Shown: piece by piece, positions 8,338 through 17,198 of the stretch
Numbering within the stretch: position 1 is the first letter of the stretch
Layout of the letters: every line of letters begins with the position of its first letter
Origin: Roseivirga sp.
Lineage (GTDB): Bacteria; Bacteroidota; Bacteroidia; Cytophagales; Cyclobacteriaceae
NCBI GenBank assembly: GCA_021404565.1
Contig: JAAWWF010000045.1
Coordinates: 1 to 58,627, forward strand
Direction: 5' to 3'
DNA length: 58,627 nt
Program-made: the position numbers and the translations under genes
Notes under the pieces: generated by a model
What the model saw: only the letters and a program-made list of their open reading frames with translations
The model's database searches: none
Told to the model about the DNA's origin: nothing

Positions 8338-9900
8338 GTGCACCTTAACTACTACCTGTTAAAGCGACTGATTCCCGAACTCAGTAAAACGCTCTCCAGA
8401 GCCACCTTCATCGAAGCCTTCAGTCAGGAAAAAGATGAGTTGATCTTGAAATTTGAAAATATCACGGATCAGGCATTTTATATCCGGGCGACCTTTACAA
8501 GTACCTTCACCAGCCTTTCATTCCCCCAGGATTTCAAGAGAAGCAGACGAAACTCAGCTAATCAATTCGTTTCGCTGGAAGGCAAACAGGTTTCGGGCCT
8601 TCAGATGTTTTTAAACGAACGCGCTTTTGCCATTCACTTTGATACTGTCTCATTGCTTTTCAAAATGCATGGCAATCGTTCCAACCTTATCTTATTCGAG
8701 AAGGGAATAGTCAGCGAGTTATTTAAGAATAACCTGATACAGGATCTAAATCTACAACTGGACCAACTCGATCGCCCCATTGACAGAAGTCTTGAACTTT
8801 TTAAAGACAACCCCGACTATAAACACTTCTACCCTACTTTCGGTGCGGTGCCTGGCACTCACCTCAAGAGGCTCTCGTTTGATCAGCATTCCGCAGAAAA
8901 ACAATGGTCAATACTGCAAGAGCTTGTTGGGCAGCTAGAAAACAACCCTTTTTACCTGATTCAATTTAAAGGTAAACCCTCCCTGTCGTTGCTTCCGCTG
9001 GGTGAGGTGGAAGAGCTCAGGGCCACCCCAATAGAAGCCTATAACACTTTTTACAGAGCCTATACCCGAATTTATTATTTTGCCCGAGAGAAGCAGCGAA
9101 TTCAGTCTGAGCTCACCAGGCGCCTGACAAGAACTGATAATTATATCCGGAAATCGGAAGCCCGCCTTCAAACCCTGACAATGGAGGTACAACCAGAGCA
9201 GCTTGCTGATATATTAATGGCTAATCTGCACCAGATTCCGACCAAGGTAAAAACGGTCAGGCTTCATAATTTTTACACAGACGAAGCAATTGACATTAAG
9301 CTCAACCCACAGCTAAGCCCTCAGAAGAACGCTGAGAATTATTATAGAAAGAGCAAAAACCGAAAGATTGAGGTAGAAAAAACAGAGTCCAATATATTCG
9401 AAAAATATGAGGCCATTGAAACCTTAAAGCGGCTTCAGTCGAACCTGCAGACCATTGAAAACTTCAAGGAGCTCAAACTCTTTGTGAAAGCCAACGATTT
9501 GGAACAGGGTACTGCTCAAAAGCAGCAAGAATCGGTACCGTACAAGGTCTTTGAGTTTCAGAAATATCAGATTTGGGTGGGTAAAAATGCGAAGGCCAAC
9601 GATCAGCTTACTTTAAAACACGCCTATAAGGAAGACCTATGGCTTCATGCCAAGGATGTTCCGGGCTCACATGTCCTGATCAAGCATCAATCCGGTAAGA
9701 GCTTTCCCAGGCAGGTAACCGAACGGGCGGCTGAGCTGGCTGCATACTATTCTAAGAGAAAAACAGATAGTCTTGTGCCCGTAATCTTCACCCCTGCAAA
9801 GTTTGTGCGCAAGCGCAAAGGGGCTCCGGCAGGTCAGGTGGTGGTTATGAAAGAGGAGGTAATCATGGTCCCCTCCCGGGGACCATCAGATTTTAGCTGA
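8338..9900 (+). CDS. rqcH: NFACT-family protein, RqcH-like ribosome quality control factor
   Basis: RqcH binds stalled 50S-peptidyl-tRNA complexes and recruits tRNA-Ala to add alanine tails. The 520-residue protein has an NFACT-N domain (1-200, with the GNRSN motif at 112-116), a helical coiled-coil middle (about 240-400) and an NFACT-R/DUF814 domain (about 405-510) with WLHAKDVPGSHVLIK. The start is GTG 8338, directly after the preceding stop, so it is the last gene of the run begun at 6124. At the position of the DR motif of Bacillus RqcH it reads Glu94-Arg95 by my alignment. The family call is firm. Alanine tailing is inferred from the family. Confidence 0.88.
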   Translation: MHLNYYLLKRLIPELSKTLSRATFIEAFSQEKDELILKFENITDQAFYIRATFTSTFTSLSFPQDFKRSRRNSANQFVSLEGKQVSGLQMFLNERAFAIHFDTVSLLFKMHGNRSNLILFEKGIVSELFKNNLIQDLNLQLDQLDRPIDRSLELFKDNPDYKHFYPTFGAVPGTHLKRLSFDQHSAEKQWSILQELVGQLENNPFYLIQFKGKPSLSLLPLGEVEELRATPIEAYNTFYRAYTRIYYFAREKQRIQSELTRRLTRTDNYIRKSEARLQTLTMEVQPEQLADILMANLHQIPTKVKTVRLHNFYTDEAIDIKLNPQLSPQKNAENYYRKSKNRKIEVEKTESNIFEKYEAIETLKRLQSNLQTIENFKELKLFVKANDLEQGTAQKQQESVPYKVFEFQKYQIWVGKNAKANDQLTLKHAYKEDLWLHAKDVPGSHVLIKHQSGKSFPRQVTERAAELAAYYSKRKTDSLVPVIFTPAKFVRKRKGAPAGQVVVMKEEVIMVPSRGPSDFS

Positions 9901-9911
9901 TCAACCAGCCA

Positions 9912-11345
9912 TTATGCAATATTGAACTTAAGCATATTGGTACGGCCACGCGCTTTCAAGGGCATACTGGCTGTCGTGATAAAGATATCTCCTTCTTCAA
10001 TCTGGCCATTGGCTTTCAATATATTTTCATGATCCTTAAAGGTCTGATCAGTCGATTCCTCACTATCATAGAAGTAAGCATCTACTCCCCAGACGAGGCT
10101 GAGCTTGTTCAGCAATTTCTTGTTGGGCGTAAAGATGTAGATACGGGCATGTGGGCGGTAAGATGACAGCTTAAAGGCTGTATAACCCGACACTGTATTA
10201 CCCAAAATTGCCCTGGCTCCCACACGCTCACTTAGCTTAGCCGCTCCGAATATCACGTTATCACTGTGGAAACTATCACTCTCTTTATTCGGTAACTCGA
10301 TCTTATCATAAATATCATCAGTGGCTCCCTCTACCGAGGCGATGGTTCTGGCCATCGATTTTACGGTTTGTACCGGATACTTACCAGAAGCAGTTTCAGC
10401 TGAAAGCATCATTGCATCCGCTCCGTCCAGCACCGCATTGGCTACATCGTTCGTTTCTGCACGGGTAGGTCTCGGATTGTTAATCATACTCTCCATCATC
10501 TGGGTAGCGATGATAACAGGTTTAGCCGTATGGTTACATTTCTCAACGATCATTTTCTGAGCCATGGGTACTTCTTCCATCACAATTTCCACACCCAGAT
10601 CACCTCTGGCTACCATTAGTGCATCAGATTCCGCTATAATCTCATCAATATTTTTAAGTGCTTCAGGCTTCTCAATCTTCGACACAATGCGAATGTCTTT
10701 GCCTTTGGCTTCAATTCTGGATCTCAGGTCGCGTACGTCATCGGCATGGCGTACAAAAGAAAGCGCGATCCAATCAACCTCCTGCTCAATACCAAAAGCC
10801 AGATCTTCAATATCTTTTTCTGTAAGCGATGGAGCCGAAACCTCTGTAAAAGGCAGGTTGATTCCTTTTCTTGATTTTAAAATCCCACCATACTTCACTT
10901 CGCAGGTAACATCTTCTCCATCAACGGATTTCACAAAAAGCTCCAAATTGCCATCATCGATCAAGATCATGTCTCCCGGGTTCACGTCTGTTGCCAGGTT
11001 TTCATAGGTGGTGCTTACCATCTGACTGGTACCCACCATCTCCTTCGTTGTGATTACTATCTCATTCCCTGGCTGAATTGGCACACCGCCATCTTCCACC
11101 TGCCCGATTCTGATTTTTGGACCCTGAAGGTCTTGAAGAATTGAGGTATGAACTCTCAACTCCTGATTCACCTCACGTATTCTGTCTATCACCATAGCAT
11201 GGGTTTCGTGATCCCCATGAGAAAAGTTGAGTCTGAAAACGTTGACTCCCGCGTCAATAAGTTCTCGGATGGTATCTTTAGAATGACTGGCAGGACCCAG
11301 TGTGGCTACTATCTTAGCCCGGTTGGTATTAGCTTTATGACCCAT
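9912..11345 (-). CDS. pyk: Pyruvate kinase
   Basis: This enzyme converts phosphoenolpyruvate and ADP to pyruvate and ATP in the last step of glycolysis. The 477-residue protein shows the N-terminal FRLNFSHGDH motif, the catalytic region IVSKIEKPEAL, MVARGDLGVEI and the PTRAETNDVANAVLDGADA signature, then a C-terminal regulatory-type domain with NTVSGYTAFKLSSYRP. Length is normal. Its ATG overlaps the stop of the upstream IPExxxVDY gene by one base, so the two are co-transcribed. It converges on rqcH with an 11-base gap. Confidence 0.98.
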   Translation of the reverse strand: MGHKANTNRAKIVATLGPASHSKDTIRELIDAGVNVFRLNFSHGDHETHAMVIDRIREVNQELRVHTSILQDLQGPKIRIGQVEDGGVPIQPGNEIVITTKEMVGTSQMVSTTYENLATDVNPGDMILIDDGNLELFVKSVDGEDVTCEVKYGGILKSRKGINLPFTEVSAPSLTEKDIEDLAFGIEQEVDWIALSFVRHADDVRDLRSRIEAKGKDIRIVSKIEKPEALKNIDEIIAESDALMVARGDLGVEIVMEEVPMAQKMIVEKCNHTAKPVIIATQMMESMINNPRPTRAETNDVANAVLDGADAMMLSAETASGKYPVQTVKSMARTIASVEGATDDIYDKIELPNKESDSFHSDNVIFGAAKLSERVGARAILGNTVSGYTAFKLSSYRPHARIYIFTPNKKLLNKLSLVWGVDAYFYDSEESTDQTFKDHENILKANGQIEEGDIFITTASMPLKARGRTNMLKFNIA

Positions 11346-11773
11346 TAGAATATTAGATTGTCTTTTGACTTCAATGCCGAAGTATCTACCGATACTGCAA
11401 ATTGCACGAAAGGTATTTCTTTGATTGTGGAAATGAAAGGATTAACCTGAAAAGTCATGGAATCGTCTGCAACCATTAAAAAGTAGTCAAAATGCTTAAG
11501 TTCGGGTATCAAAAAGGCATTGAATTTTTCTTCCAGATTCTCAGCCTTGTTCTTTAGTAATCGAAAAACCTGGTATTCCGTTTTGTAGAAATAGTTAGAA
11601 ATGGCAAGTGATTTTCCGCCAGAAAAATCAATTGAGATGTTCTCTTCTTTGGCCAGTTCCAGTCCCGTATTTTTATTAATTGCCCAGGCCAGCTTATACT
11701 CTTTTACGTTCGAATTAATCGCAATAAGATCGAATTCGAAATCATAAGAAACATCAAGTCTGTTTTTAGCCAT
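11345..11773 (-). CDS. IPExxxVDY family protein
   Basis: The 142-residue protein contains IPELKHFDY at residues 89-97, a variant of the IPExxxVDY motif that names this Bacteroidota-specific family of unknown function. No signal peptide or membrane helix is seen. The family is usually found next to pyruvate kinase. Here its stop codon shares one base with the pyk start, so the pair is translationally coupled. The start lies about 60 bases from the acpP promoter on the other strand. A role in tuning pyruvate kinase would be speculation based on position. Confidence 0.85.
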   Translation of the reverse strand: MAKNRLDVSYDFEFDLIAINSNVKEYKLAWAINKNTGLELAKEENISIDFSGGKSLAISNYFYKTEYQVFRLLKNKAENLEEKFNAFLIPELKHFDYFLMVADDSMTFQVNPFISTIKEIPFVQFAVSVDTSALKSKDNLIF

Positions 11774-11835
11774 AATGCCCTGAAAATGCGGATTCTAGCC
11801 GCTGAGTGGTCGTGAAACAAGATTGCGAAATAAGT

Positions 11836-11865
11836 TTGACATTATAGTTAAATTGCATTTCTTTG
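11836..11865 (+). promoter_or_regulatory. Bacteroidota-type promoter of acpP
   Basis: TTG at 11836-11838 is followed after 19 bases by TTTCTTTG at 11858-11865. This matches the Bacteroidota consensus TTG-N19-TAnnTTTG with one mismatch, and the ensuing GCACC is common at such sites. The expected transcription start, about 11872, leaves a leader of some 24 bases before acpP. Confidence 0.7.
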
Positions 11866-11895
11866 CACCGTGTTTTAACCAAAATTTTATCTGAA

Positions 11896-12129
11896 ATGTC
11901 TGAAATAGCACAAAAAGTTAAGAGCATCATCATCGACAAGTTAGGTGTTGAAGAGTCGGAAGTTACGCCTGAAGCGAGCTTCACGAATGACCTGGGAGCT
12001 GATTCTCTTGATACTGTTGAACTTATCATGGAATTCGAAAAAGAATTTAATATTTCTATTCCAGATGATCAGGCCGAAAATATCGGTACTGTTGGAGATG
12101 CCATCTCCTACCTGGAAGCAAACGTTTAA
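11896..12129 (+). CDS. acpP: Acyl carrier protein
   Basis: This 77-residue acidic protein carries growing fatty acyl chains on a 4'-phosphopantetheine arm attached to Ser37 in [18 protein letters not shown] 11896 gives the usual [12 protein letters not shown] start. The frame is open to TTG 11863, but that codon lies inside the promoter box, so the longer form is rejected. fabF follows after 24 bases, then rnc, the standard order in this phylum. Confidence 0.97.
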   Translation: MSEIAQKVKSIIIDKLGVEESEVTPEASFTNDLGADSLDTVELIMEFEKEFNISIPDDQAENIGTVGDAISYLEANV

Positions 12130-12153
12130 TAAAACTTTTCTTACGACTCATAT

Positions 12154-13404
12154 ATGCAGTTAAAAAGAGTTGTAGTTACTGGCCTTGGCGCACTTACACC
12201 CTTAGGAAACAACCTTGATTCTTATTGGTCTAACCTTATTAAAGGTGTAAGTGGGGCTGGTCCAATCACCAGATTCGATCCTGAATTTTTCAAAACCAAA
12301 TTTGCCTGTGAGGTAAAAGGTTATGATCCCCTCGACCACTTCGACAGAAAAGAAGTGCGTAAGATGGATTTATTCACTCAATATGCGATGATAGCCGCCA
12401 CGGAAGCCGTGGAGCACTCAGGTATTGACTTAGAAAAAATCAACAGACGCAGAGGAGGAGTAATTTGGGGTTCTGGTATTGGTGGATTGAAAACCTTTCA
12501 GGATGAAGTGGTAAGCTTCTCCGGAGGAAATGGTACGCCACGTTTCAATCCATTCTTTATTCCTAAAATGATCGCAGATATATCTGCGGGCCTTATTTCG
12601 ATCAAGTACGGACTTAACGGACCTAACTTCGTTACAGTTTCTGCATGTGCCTCGGCTACCAACGCCATGATAGATGCCATGACCTATATTAAATTAGGCA
12701 AGGTTGATTTCATGATTACGGGTGGCTCGGAAGCAGCAGTAACTGAAGCAGGTATAGGTGGCTTCAATGCTATGAGAGCCCTCTCTGAAAGAAATGACAG
12801 CCCCGAAACAGCCTCCAGACCCTTTGACAAAGACCGTAATGGTTTTGTGCTGGGTGAGGGAGCTGGTGCCATCATTTTAGAAGAATATGAGCATGCTAAA
12901 GCGCGGGGCGCCACAATCTATGCAGAATTGCTGGGTGGTGGTATGTCTGCCGATGCACATCACATTACGGCACCTCATCCGGAAGGGCTGGGAGCACAAA
13001 GCGTAATGGAAAATGCACTGGAAGATGCCAATATCGCGACTACTGATGTTGATTATATCAATGTACACGGTACCTCTACCCCACTGGGTGATATGAGTGA
13101 AGCTATGGCCATTGAGAGAGTATTTGGTGATCACGCTTATAACGTAAACATCAGCTCTACCAAATCAATGACAGGTCACCTTTTAGGAGCAGCCGGAGCG
13201 ATAGAAGCGATAGCTTCCATCATGGCTATTCAAAATCAAATAGTCCCCCCTACCATCAACCATTTTACGGATGATGAGAGCTTTGATCCACGCCTTAACT
13301 TCACCTTTAACAAGGCCGAAGAACGTGAAATCAACATTGCATTGAGCAATACTTTTGGTTTTGGAGGTCACAATACTTCCGTTGTTTTTAAGAAAATAGA
13401 CTAA
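12154..13404 (+). CDS. fabF: Beta-ketoacyl-ACP synthase II
   Basis: FabF condenses malonyl-ACP with acyl-ACP in fatty acid elongation. The 416-residue protein has the thiolase fold with the catalytic Cys165 in VSACASATNA, His305 in VHGTSTPLGD and His342 in TGHLLGAAGAIEA. The glycine-rich tail SNTFGFGGHN is also present. Length is normal. It lies between acpP and rnc on the same strand with short gaps, so it is co-transcribed from the promoter before acpP. Confidence 0.98.
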   Translation: MQLKRVVVTGLGALTPLGNNLDSYWSNLIKGVSGAGPITRFDPEFFKTKFACEVKGYDPLDHFDRKEVRKMDLFTQYAMIAATEAVEHSGIDLEKINRRRGGVIWGSGIGGLKTFQDEVVSFSGGNGTPRFNPFFIPKMIADISAGLISIKYGLNGPNFVTVSACASATNAMIDAMTYIKLGKVDFMITGGSEAAVTEAGIGGFNAMRALSERNDSPETASRPFDKDRNGFVLGEGAGAIILEEYEHAKARGATIYAELLGGGMSADAHHITAPHPEGLGAQSVMENALEDANIATTDVDYINVHGTSTPLGDMSEAMAIERVFGDHAYNVNISSTKSMTGHLLGAAGAIEAIASIMAIQNQIVPPTINHFTDDESFDPRLNFTFNKAEEREINIALSNTFGFGGHNTSVVFKKID

Positions 13405-13406
13405 AC

Positions 13407-14150
13407 GTGCGGTTGGTGAAGAACCGTTTACTTTCCGCATTTAAGAGTTATACTGAAGACGAAAAGAGGCTTGTTGCTTCAATCAAAATGATTGTAGGCA
13501 GCAAGCCTTTTAATTTAAAGCCCTACAAGATTGCTACTCAGCACACCTCTGTGGCTAAATCGGTAAAAAAGGGTTTCAAGGAATCAAACGAAAGACTTGA
13601 ATACCTGGGAGATTCTGTATTGGGCATGGTTGTAGCAGACTATCTCTTTCAGAAATATCCCTTCAAAGACGAAGGCTTTCTTACAGAAATCAGGTCACGG
13701 ATTGTAAGCCGTGACTCTCTCAATCAACTCGCCAGAACCATTGGGGTACCGCAGATCGTGAAGTACGATGGCAGGCGCAAAACTCCCAATTCTCATAAGT
13801 CACTTTATGGCAATACCCTCGAAGCATTGGTAGGTGCCGTTTATATTGACCGTGGGTTTGAGGCCAGCCGAAAGTTCATCATCAAAAAGCTATTACTGCC
13901 TCACTTCGATATTGAAGAACTCATCAGCACCACGCGCAATTACAAAAGTAAGCTTATCGAGTGGACGCAGAAGAACTCAAAAGTTTCGGTTTTTGACCAT
14001 ATAGAAACGATCGACAAAGGACACTTTAAGGAGTTTGTAATACAAGTTAAGATTGATAGCGAACCAATCGCCAAAGGCCACGGTTTAAGCAAGAAGAAGG
14101 CAGAACAAGATGCTGCCAGAGAAGCTTGCATCGTACTTGAACTCGAATAA
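13407..14150 (+). CDS. rnc: Ribonuclease III
   Basis: RNase III cuts double-stranded RNA in rRNA and mRNA processing. The 247-residue protein has the signature ERLEYLGDSVLG (Glu62, Asp69), a second acidic patch near GNTLEALVGAVYID, and a C-terminal double-stranded-RNA-binding domain (KGHGLSKKKAEQDAAREAC). GTG 13407 starts two bases after the fabF stop. nadE begins one base after its stop. The N-terminal extension of about 40 residues before the catalytic domain is common in Bacteroidota. Confidence 0.96.
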   Translation: MRLVKNRLLSAFKSYTEDEKRLVASIKMIVGSKPFNLKPYKIATQHTSVAKSVKKGFKESNERLEYLGDSVLGMVVADYLFQKYPFKDEGFLTEIRSRIVSRDSLNQLARTIGVPQIVKYDGRRKTPNSHKSLYGNTLEALVGAVYIDRGFEASRKFIIKKLLLPHFDIEELISTTRNYKSKLIEWTQKNSKVSVFDHIETIDKGHFKEFVIQVKIDSEPIAKGHGLSKKKAEQDAAREACIVLELE

Positions 14151-14151
14151 C

Positions 14152-15996
14152 ATGGCAACATACCGTATAGGTACAGCTACTGTCAACCAGACCCCACTGG
14201 ATTGGACCGGCAATATCCACAGACTCAAACGGGCCATCAGGAAAGCCCGAACTGAGGGTGTTGAAATTCTTTGCCTGCCCGAACTCAGCATGACTGCCTA
14301 TGGTTGTGAAGATCTTTTTCTGAGCCAGTGGTTACCCGCTAAAGCAAAGACATACATTCCCGAGTTGGTGGCAGAAACTACAGGGATTTTTACCACACTC
14401 AACCTACCACTCTATTATCATGACAAGCTCTACAACTGCTCGGTAGTAGTGTTTAACCAAGAGATACTGGGTGTCTACGCCAAGCAGTATATGGCCCTGG
14501 ATGGAGTGCATTATGAGCCCCGCTGGTTTAATCCATGGCCCCAGGAGCTTACCGGAAAAATAGACATCGCTGGGAAGAATTACCCGATTGGAGACCTGAC
14601 CTTTGATTTTAAAGACTGGAAAATAGGCTTTGAAATTTGTGAAGACGCCTGGCGCGGTACAGATCGCCCCGCTTGTCGGCTATATGAAAAAAAGGTAAAC
14701 CTCATACTCAACCCAAGTGCCAGCCATTTTGCTATGGGCAAAACCCATCAGCGCATAGAGCTGGTAACCGAATCATCTCGTGCTTTTGAATGCACCTATG
14801 TGTATGCCAACCTGCTCGGTAATGAAGCAGGGCGAATGATCTATGATGGTGACATGATGATTGCTCAGCATGGAAAAATGCTTCTGAGAAATGAGCTGCT
14901 TTCTTTTGCCGAGTATCAGGTAATGAGTTGTGAGGTTAAATCAGAGGGTGATTCTGAAATCAAGCCAGAAAATTTAGCTCCTCTGATCGGCAAAGATGAG
15001 GAATTCCCTGCCGCTTCGGCCCTGGCCCTCTACGATTACCTGAGGAAAAGCCGTAGCAACGGTTTTGTACTCTCCCTCAGTGGTGGGGCTGATTCTGCCA
15101 CCTGCGCAGTCATGGTAGCAGAGATGGTGAGGCGAGGTCTTATGCAATTAGGCACTAAAGAATTCCTTGGCAGACTGACACCGGATATTGACACTACCCT
15201 TTCAGAAAAAGACATTGTCGGCAGGCTCTTAACAACAGCCTATCAGGGCACTAAAAACTCCTCTGACACAACACTGAACGCTGCAAAAGTACTGGCTCAA
15301 TCGATGGGGGCGACCTTTCACGATTGGCAAATAGATGAGCCTGTAGAGAGTTACACAACATCAATTGAAGGTGTTTTGAAGCGTTCTCTGACCTGGGAGA
15401 CGGATGATTTGGCCCTTCAGAACATTCAGGCACGTGCCCGCAGTCCTATTATCTGGATGCTGGCCAACATTAAAAATGCGCTTCTCATTACCACATCCAA
15501 CAGAAGCGAGGGTGATGTAGGTTATGCCACCATGGATGGTGATACCAGTGGTAGCATTGCTCCAATTTCCAGCGTGGACAAAACTTATATCAGGCAATGG
15601 CTCCATTATGCTGAGAAAGAACTGGGTTATGCAGGCCTGGCTCCTGTAAATACACTTCCCCCCACTGCCGAGCTTCGTCCGTTAGATCAGGAACAAACCG
15701 ATGAAGACGATTTGATGCCTTATCATATCATGGTAGAGATTGAGAAACTGGCAATTCGTGACCATAGATCTCCGTCTGAGGTATTTAATACTTTGAGCAC
15801 CAAGGAATTGGAACCTGAATCACTGCTCAAAACTCATATCATCAAATTCTATAGACTCTGGAGCCGAAATCAATGGAAGCGTGAGCGCCTGGCCCCTGCC
15901 TTTCATTTAGATGAATTCAATGTAGACCCCCGTACTTGGTGTCGCTTTCCTATTTTGAGCAAGGGATTTGAGGAGGAGTTAAGAGAGTTGACTTAG
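14152..15996 (+). CDS. nadE: Glutamine-dependent NAD(+) synthetase
   Basis: The enzyme amidates nicotinic acid adenine dinucleotide to NAD using glutamine nitrogen. The protein of 614 residues joins an N-terminal nitrilase-type glutaminase (catalytic triad Glu44 in CLPELSMTAY, Lys111 in AKQYMALDG, Cys163 in FEICEDAWR) to a C-terminal ATP-pyrophosphatase domain with the SGGADS loop (310-315). ATG 14152 lies one base after the rnc stop and gives the usual MATYRIGTATVNQ start. The frame extends to 14110 inside rnc, which is rejected. Confidence 0.97.
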   Translation: MATYRIGTATVNQTPLDWTGNIHRLKRAIRKARTEGVEILCLPELSMTAYGCEDLFLSQWLPAKAKTYIPELVAETTGIFTTLNLPLYYHDKLYNCSVVVFNQEILGVYAKQYMALDGVHYEPRWFNPWPQELTGKIDIAGKNYPIGDLTFDFKDWKIGFEICEDAWRGTDRPACRLYEKKVNLILNPSASHFAMGKTHQRIELVTESSRAFECTYVYANLLGNEAGRMIYDGDMMIAQHGKMLLRNELLSFAEYQVMSCEVKSEGDSEIKPENLAPLIGKDEEFPAASALALYDYLRKSRSNGFVLSLSGGADSATCAVMVAEMVRRGLMQLGTKEFLGRLTPDIDTTLSEKDIVGRLLTTAYQGTKNSSDTTLNAAKVLAQSMGATFHDWQIDEPVESYTTSIEGVLKRSLTWETDDLALQNIQARARSPIIWMLANIKNALLITTSNRSEGDVGYATMDGDTSGSIAPISSVDKTYIRQWLHYAEKELGYAGLAPVNTLPPTAELRPLDQEQTDEDDLMPYHIMVEIEKLAIRDHRSPSEVFNTLSTKELEPESLLKTHIIKFYRLWSRNQWKRERLAPAFHLDEFNVDPRTWCRFPILSKGFEEELRELT

Positions 15997-16019
15997 ATCA
16001 TTTCTCCATTTTCTCAAAT

Positions 16020-16661
16020 ATGAATATGATCTTTACGATAACTCTTCTACTACTGTGTTGCCTGATATGCTATACTCCTGTTAAGGCAATACTTGCAGCG
16101 AGAAAGTTTAATGTACGTCTATCTCTTCACGAGGCTTTTATGCTCGCCATTCGAAAAACAGCTTCGAAGCAGCTATTTAAGGCGATCTCCATAGCAGAAA
16201 AGAGTGAACTCAATCTCAACCGTTCCGATCTGGAAGTACACCTTATTGCCGGAGGAAATCCAGTGAACGTAGTAGAAACACTCGCTAAGTATAAGAGCCA
16301 TTCTGAGATTTCACCAAAGGAAGTCTTTGCCTACGATTTGTCCAAAATGGATTTTGAACCATTTGCGACACGACTAATCAAGACACACCATGTCAACCTC
16401 GTGGAACTAGCGTTTTCCATATTCAAAATTGACTACAAGGCTGCATTTAAACTATCAACAGACAGTCATCTTTTAAATCCCGAGAGTCATAGTTTAGAAT
16501 CTCATGTGAAACACAAACTGGAACAATTATCCCAAGTCTGGAGCTCAACCGACATGCAATACACAGAAAACTTCCTTAAAACCCAGGTTTTCAATGATCA
16601 CTTTTGGGGTCAGGAAATTAAGGCAAAATTGATTTCACAATCAATAATCGTACATGCGTAA
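16020..16661 (+). CDS. Truncated FloA-like (bacterial flotillin N-terminal region) protein
   Basis: The 213-residue protein starts with a membrane segment (MIFTITLLLLCCLICYTPV) and then matches the membrane-proximal region of bacterial flotillin FloA over residues 28-115. The matching features are VRLSLHEAFMLAIRK, an N/D-rich LNLNRSDLEVHLIAGGNP corresponding to the LESHYLAGGN segment of FloA, and a KEVFAYDLS segment. FloA proteins are about 330 residues with an SPFH domain and a coiled coil. Here only the first third is recognisable, and the remaining 100 residues do not look like SPFH. Its ATG is 23 bases after nadE, and its stop overlaps the next gene by eight bases. The function is unknown; it could interact with a full flotillin or be a decayed paralogue, but the frame is intact. 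Confidence 0.6.
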   Translation: MNMIFTITLLLLCCLICYTPVKAILAARKFNVRLSLHEAFMLAIRKTASKQLFKAISIAEKSELNLNRSDLEVHLIAGGNPVNVVETLAKYKSHSEISPKEVFAYDLSKMDFEPFATRLIKTHHVNLVELAFSIFKIDYKAAFKLSTDSHLLNPESHSLESHVKHKLEQLSQVWSSTDMQYTENFLKTQVFNDHFWGQEIKAKLISQSIIVHA

Positions 16662-17079
16662 CGAAGTCAAAATTGATCAAATAACAGCTCCACAAACCTT
16701 GCCTCTCCGCCATGCCGTCATGTGGCCTGATAAGCCTTTGGACTATATCAAGCTACCCAATGATCATCAAGGCCTACATTACGGCCTGTTTGTCAAGCAG
16801 CAACTGGTTTCGGTCATCTCTCTCTTCGTCAATGGACACGAAGCCCAGTTCCGCAAGTTTGCAACGTTGACTGCCGAACAAGGCAAAGGTTATGGTACAC
16901 AGCTGCTCTCTCATCTTTTTGAGCAGGTAGAAACCAAAGGTGTTCAACGTCTTTGGTGTAATGCACGCATCGACAAAGCCGCCTATTATGAGCGATTTGC
17001 TATGAAGAAAACCAGGCAAACATTTATCAAGGGAGGAATTGACTATGTGATTATGGAATATGTTTTCAAAAGCCCGTAG
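16654..17079 (+). CDS. GNAT family N-acetyltransferase
   Basis: The 141-residue protein has the acetyl-CoA-binding motif QGKGYG (residues 76-81) followed by the helix TQLLSHLFEQVE and the C-terminal YYERFAMKKT loop, the hallmarks of small GNAT enzymes that acetylate amines. The substrate cannot be told. The start overlaps the stop of the FloA-like gene by eight bases, so the two are probably translated together. Confidence 0.88.
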   Translation: MRNEVKIDQITAPQTLPLRHAVMWPDKPLDYIKLPNDHQGLHYGLFVKQQLVSVISLFVNGHEAQFRKFATLTAEQGKGYGTQLLSHLFEQVETKGVQRLWCNARIDKAAYYERFAMKKTRQTFIKGGIDYVIMEYVFKSP

Positions 17080-17198
17080 CACTAATGCATGCCAAATTCG
17101 TTCGTTGGCAAGTCAAAAAAGCACCTACAGAAAGTAAAAATGCACTTATAGTAGCATATTGGTTTCTTTATTCATTTCGTCACTAAACGAGTTGAATA

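Noticed and set aside
10321-11007. Two + strand frames opposite pyk
   Set aside because: They are antisense to pyruvate kinase, whose motifs are complete.
11863-11895. Longer acyl carrier protein starting at TTG 11863
   Set aside because: The codon lies within the probable -7 promoter box, and ATG 11896 gives the standard family start.
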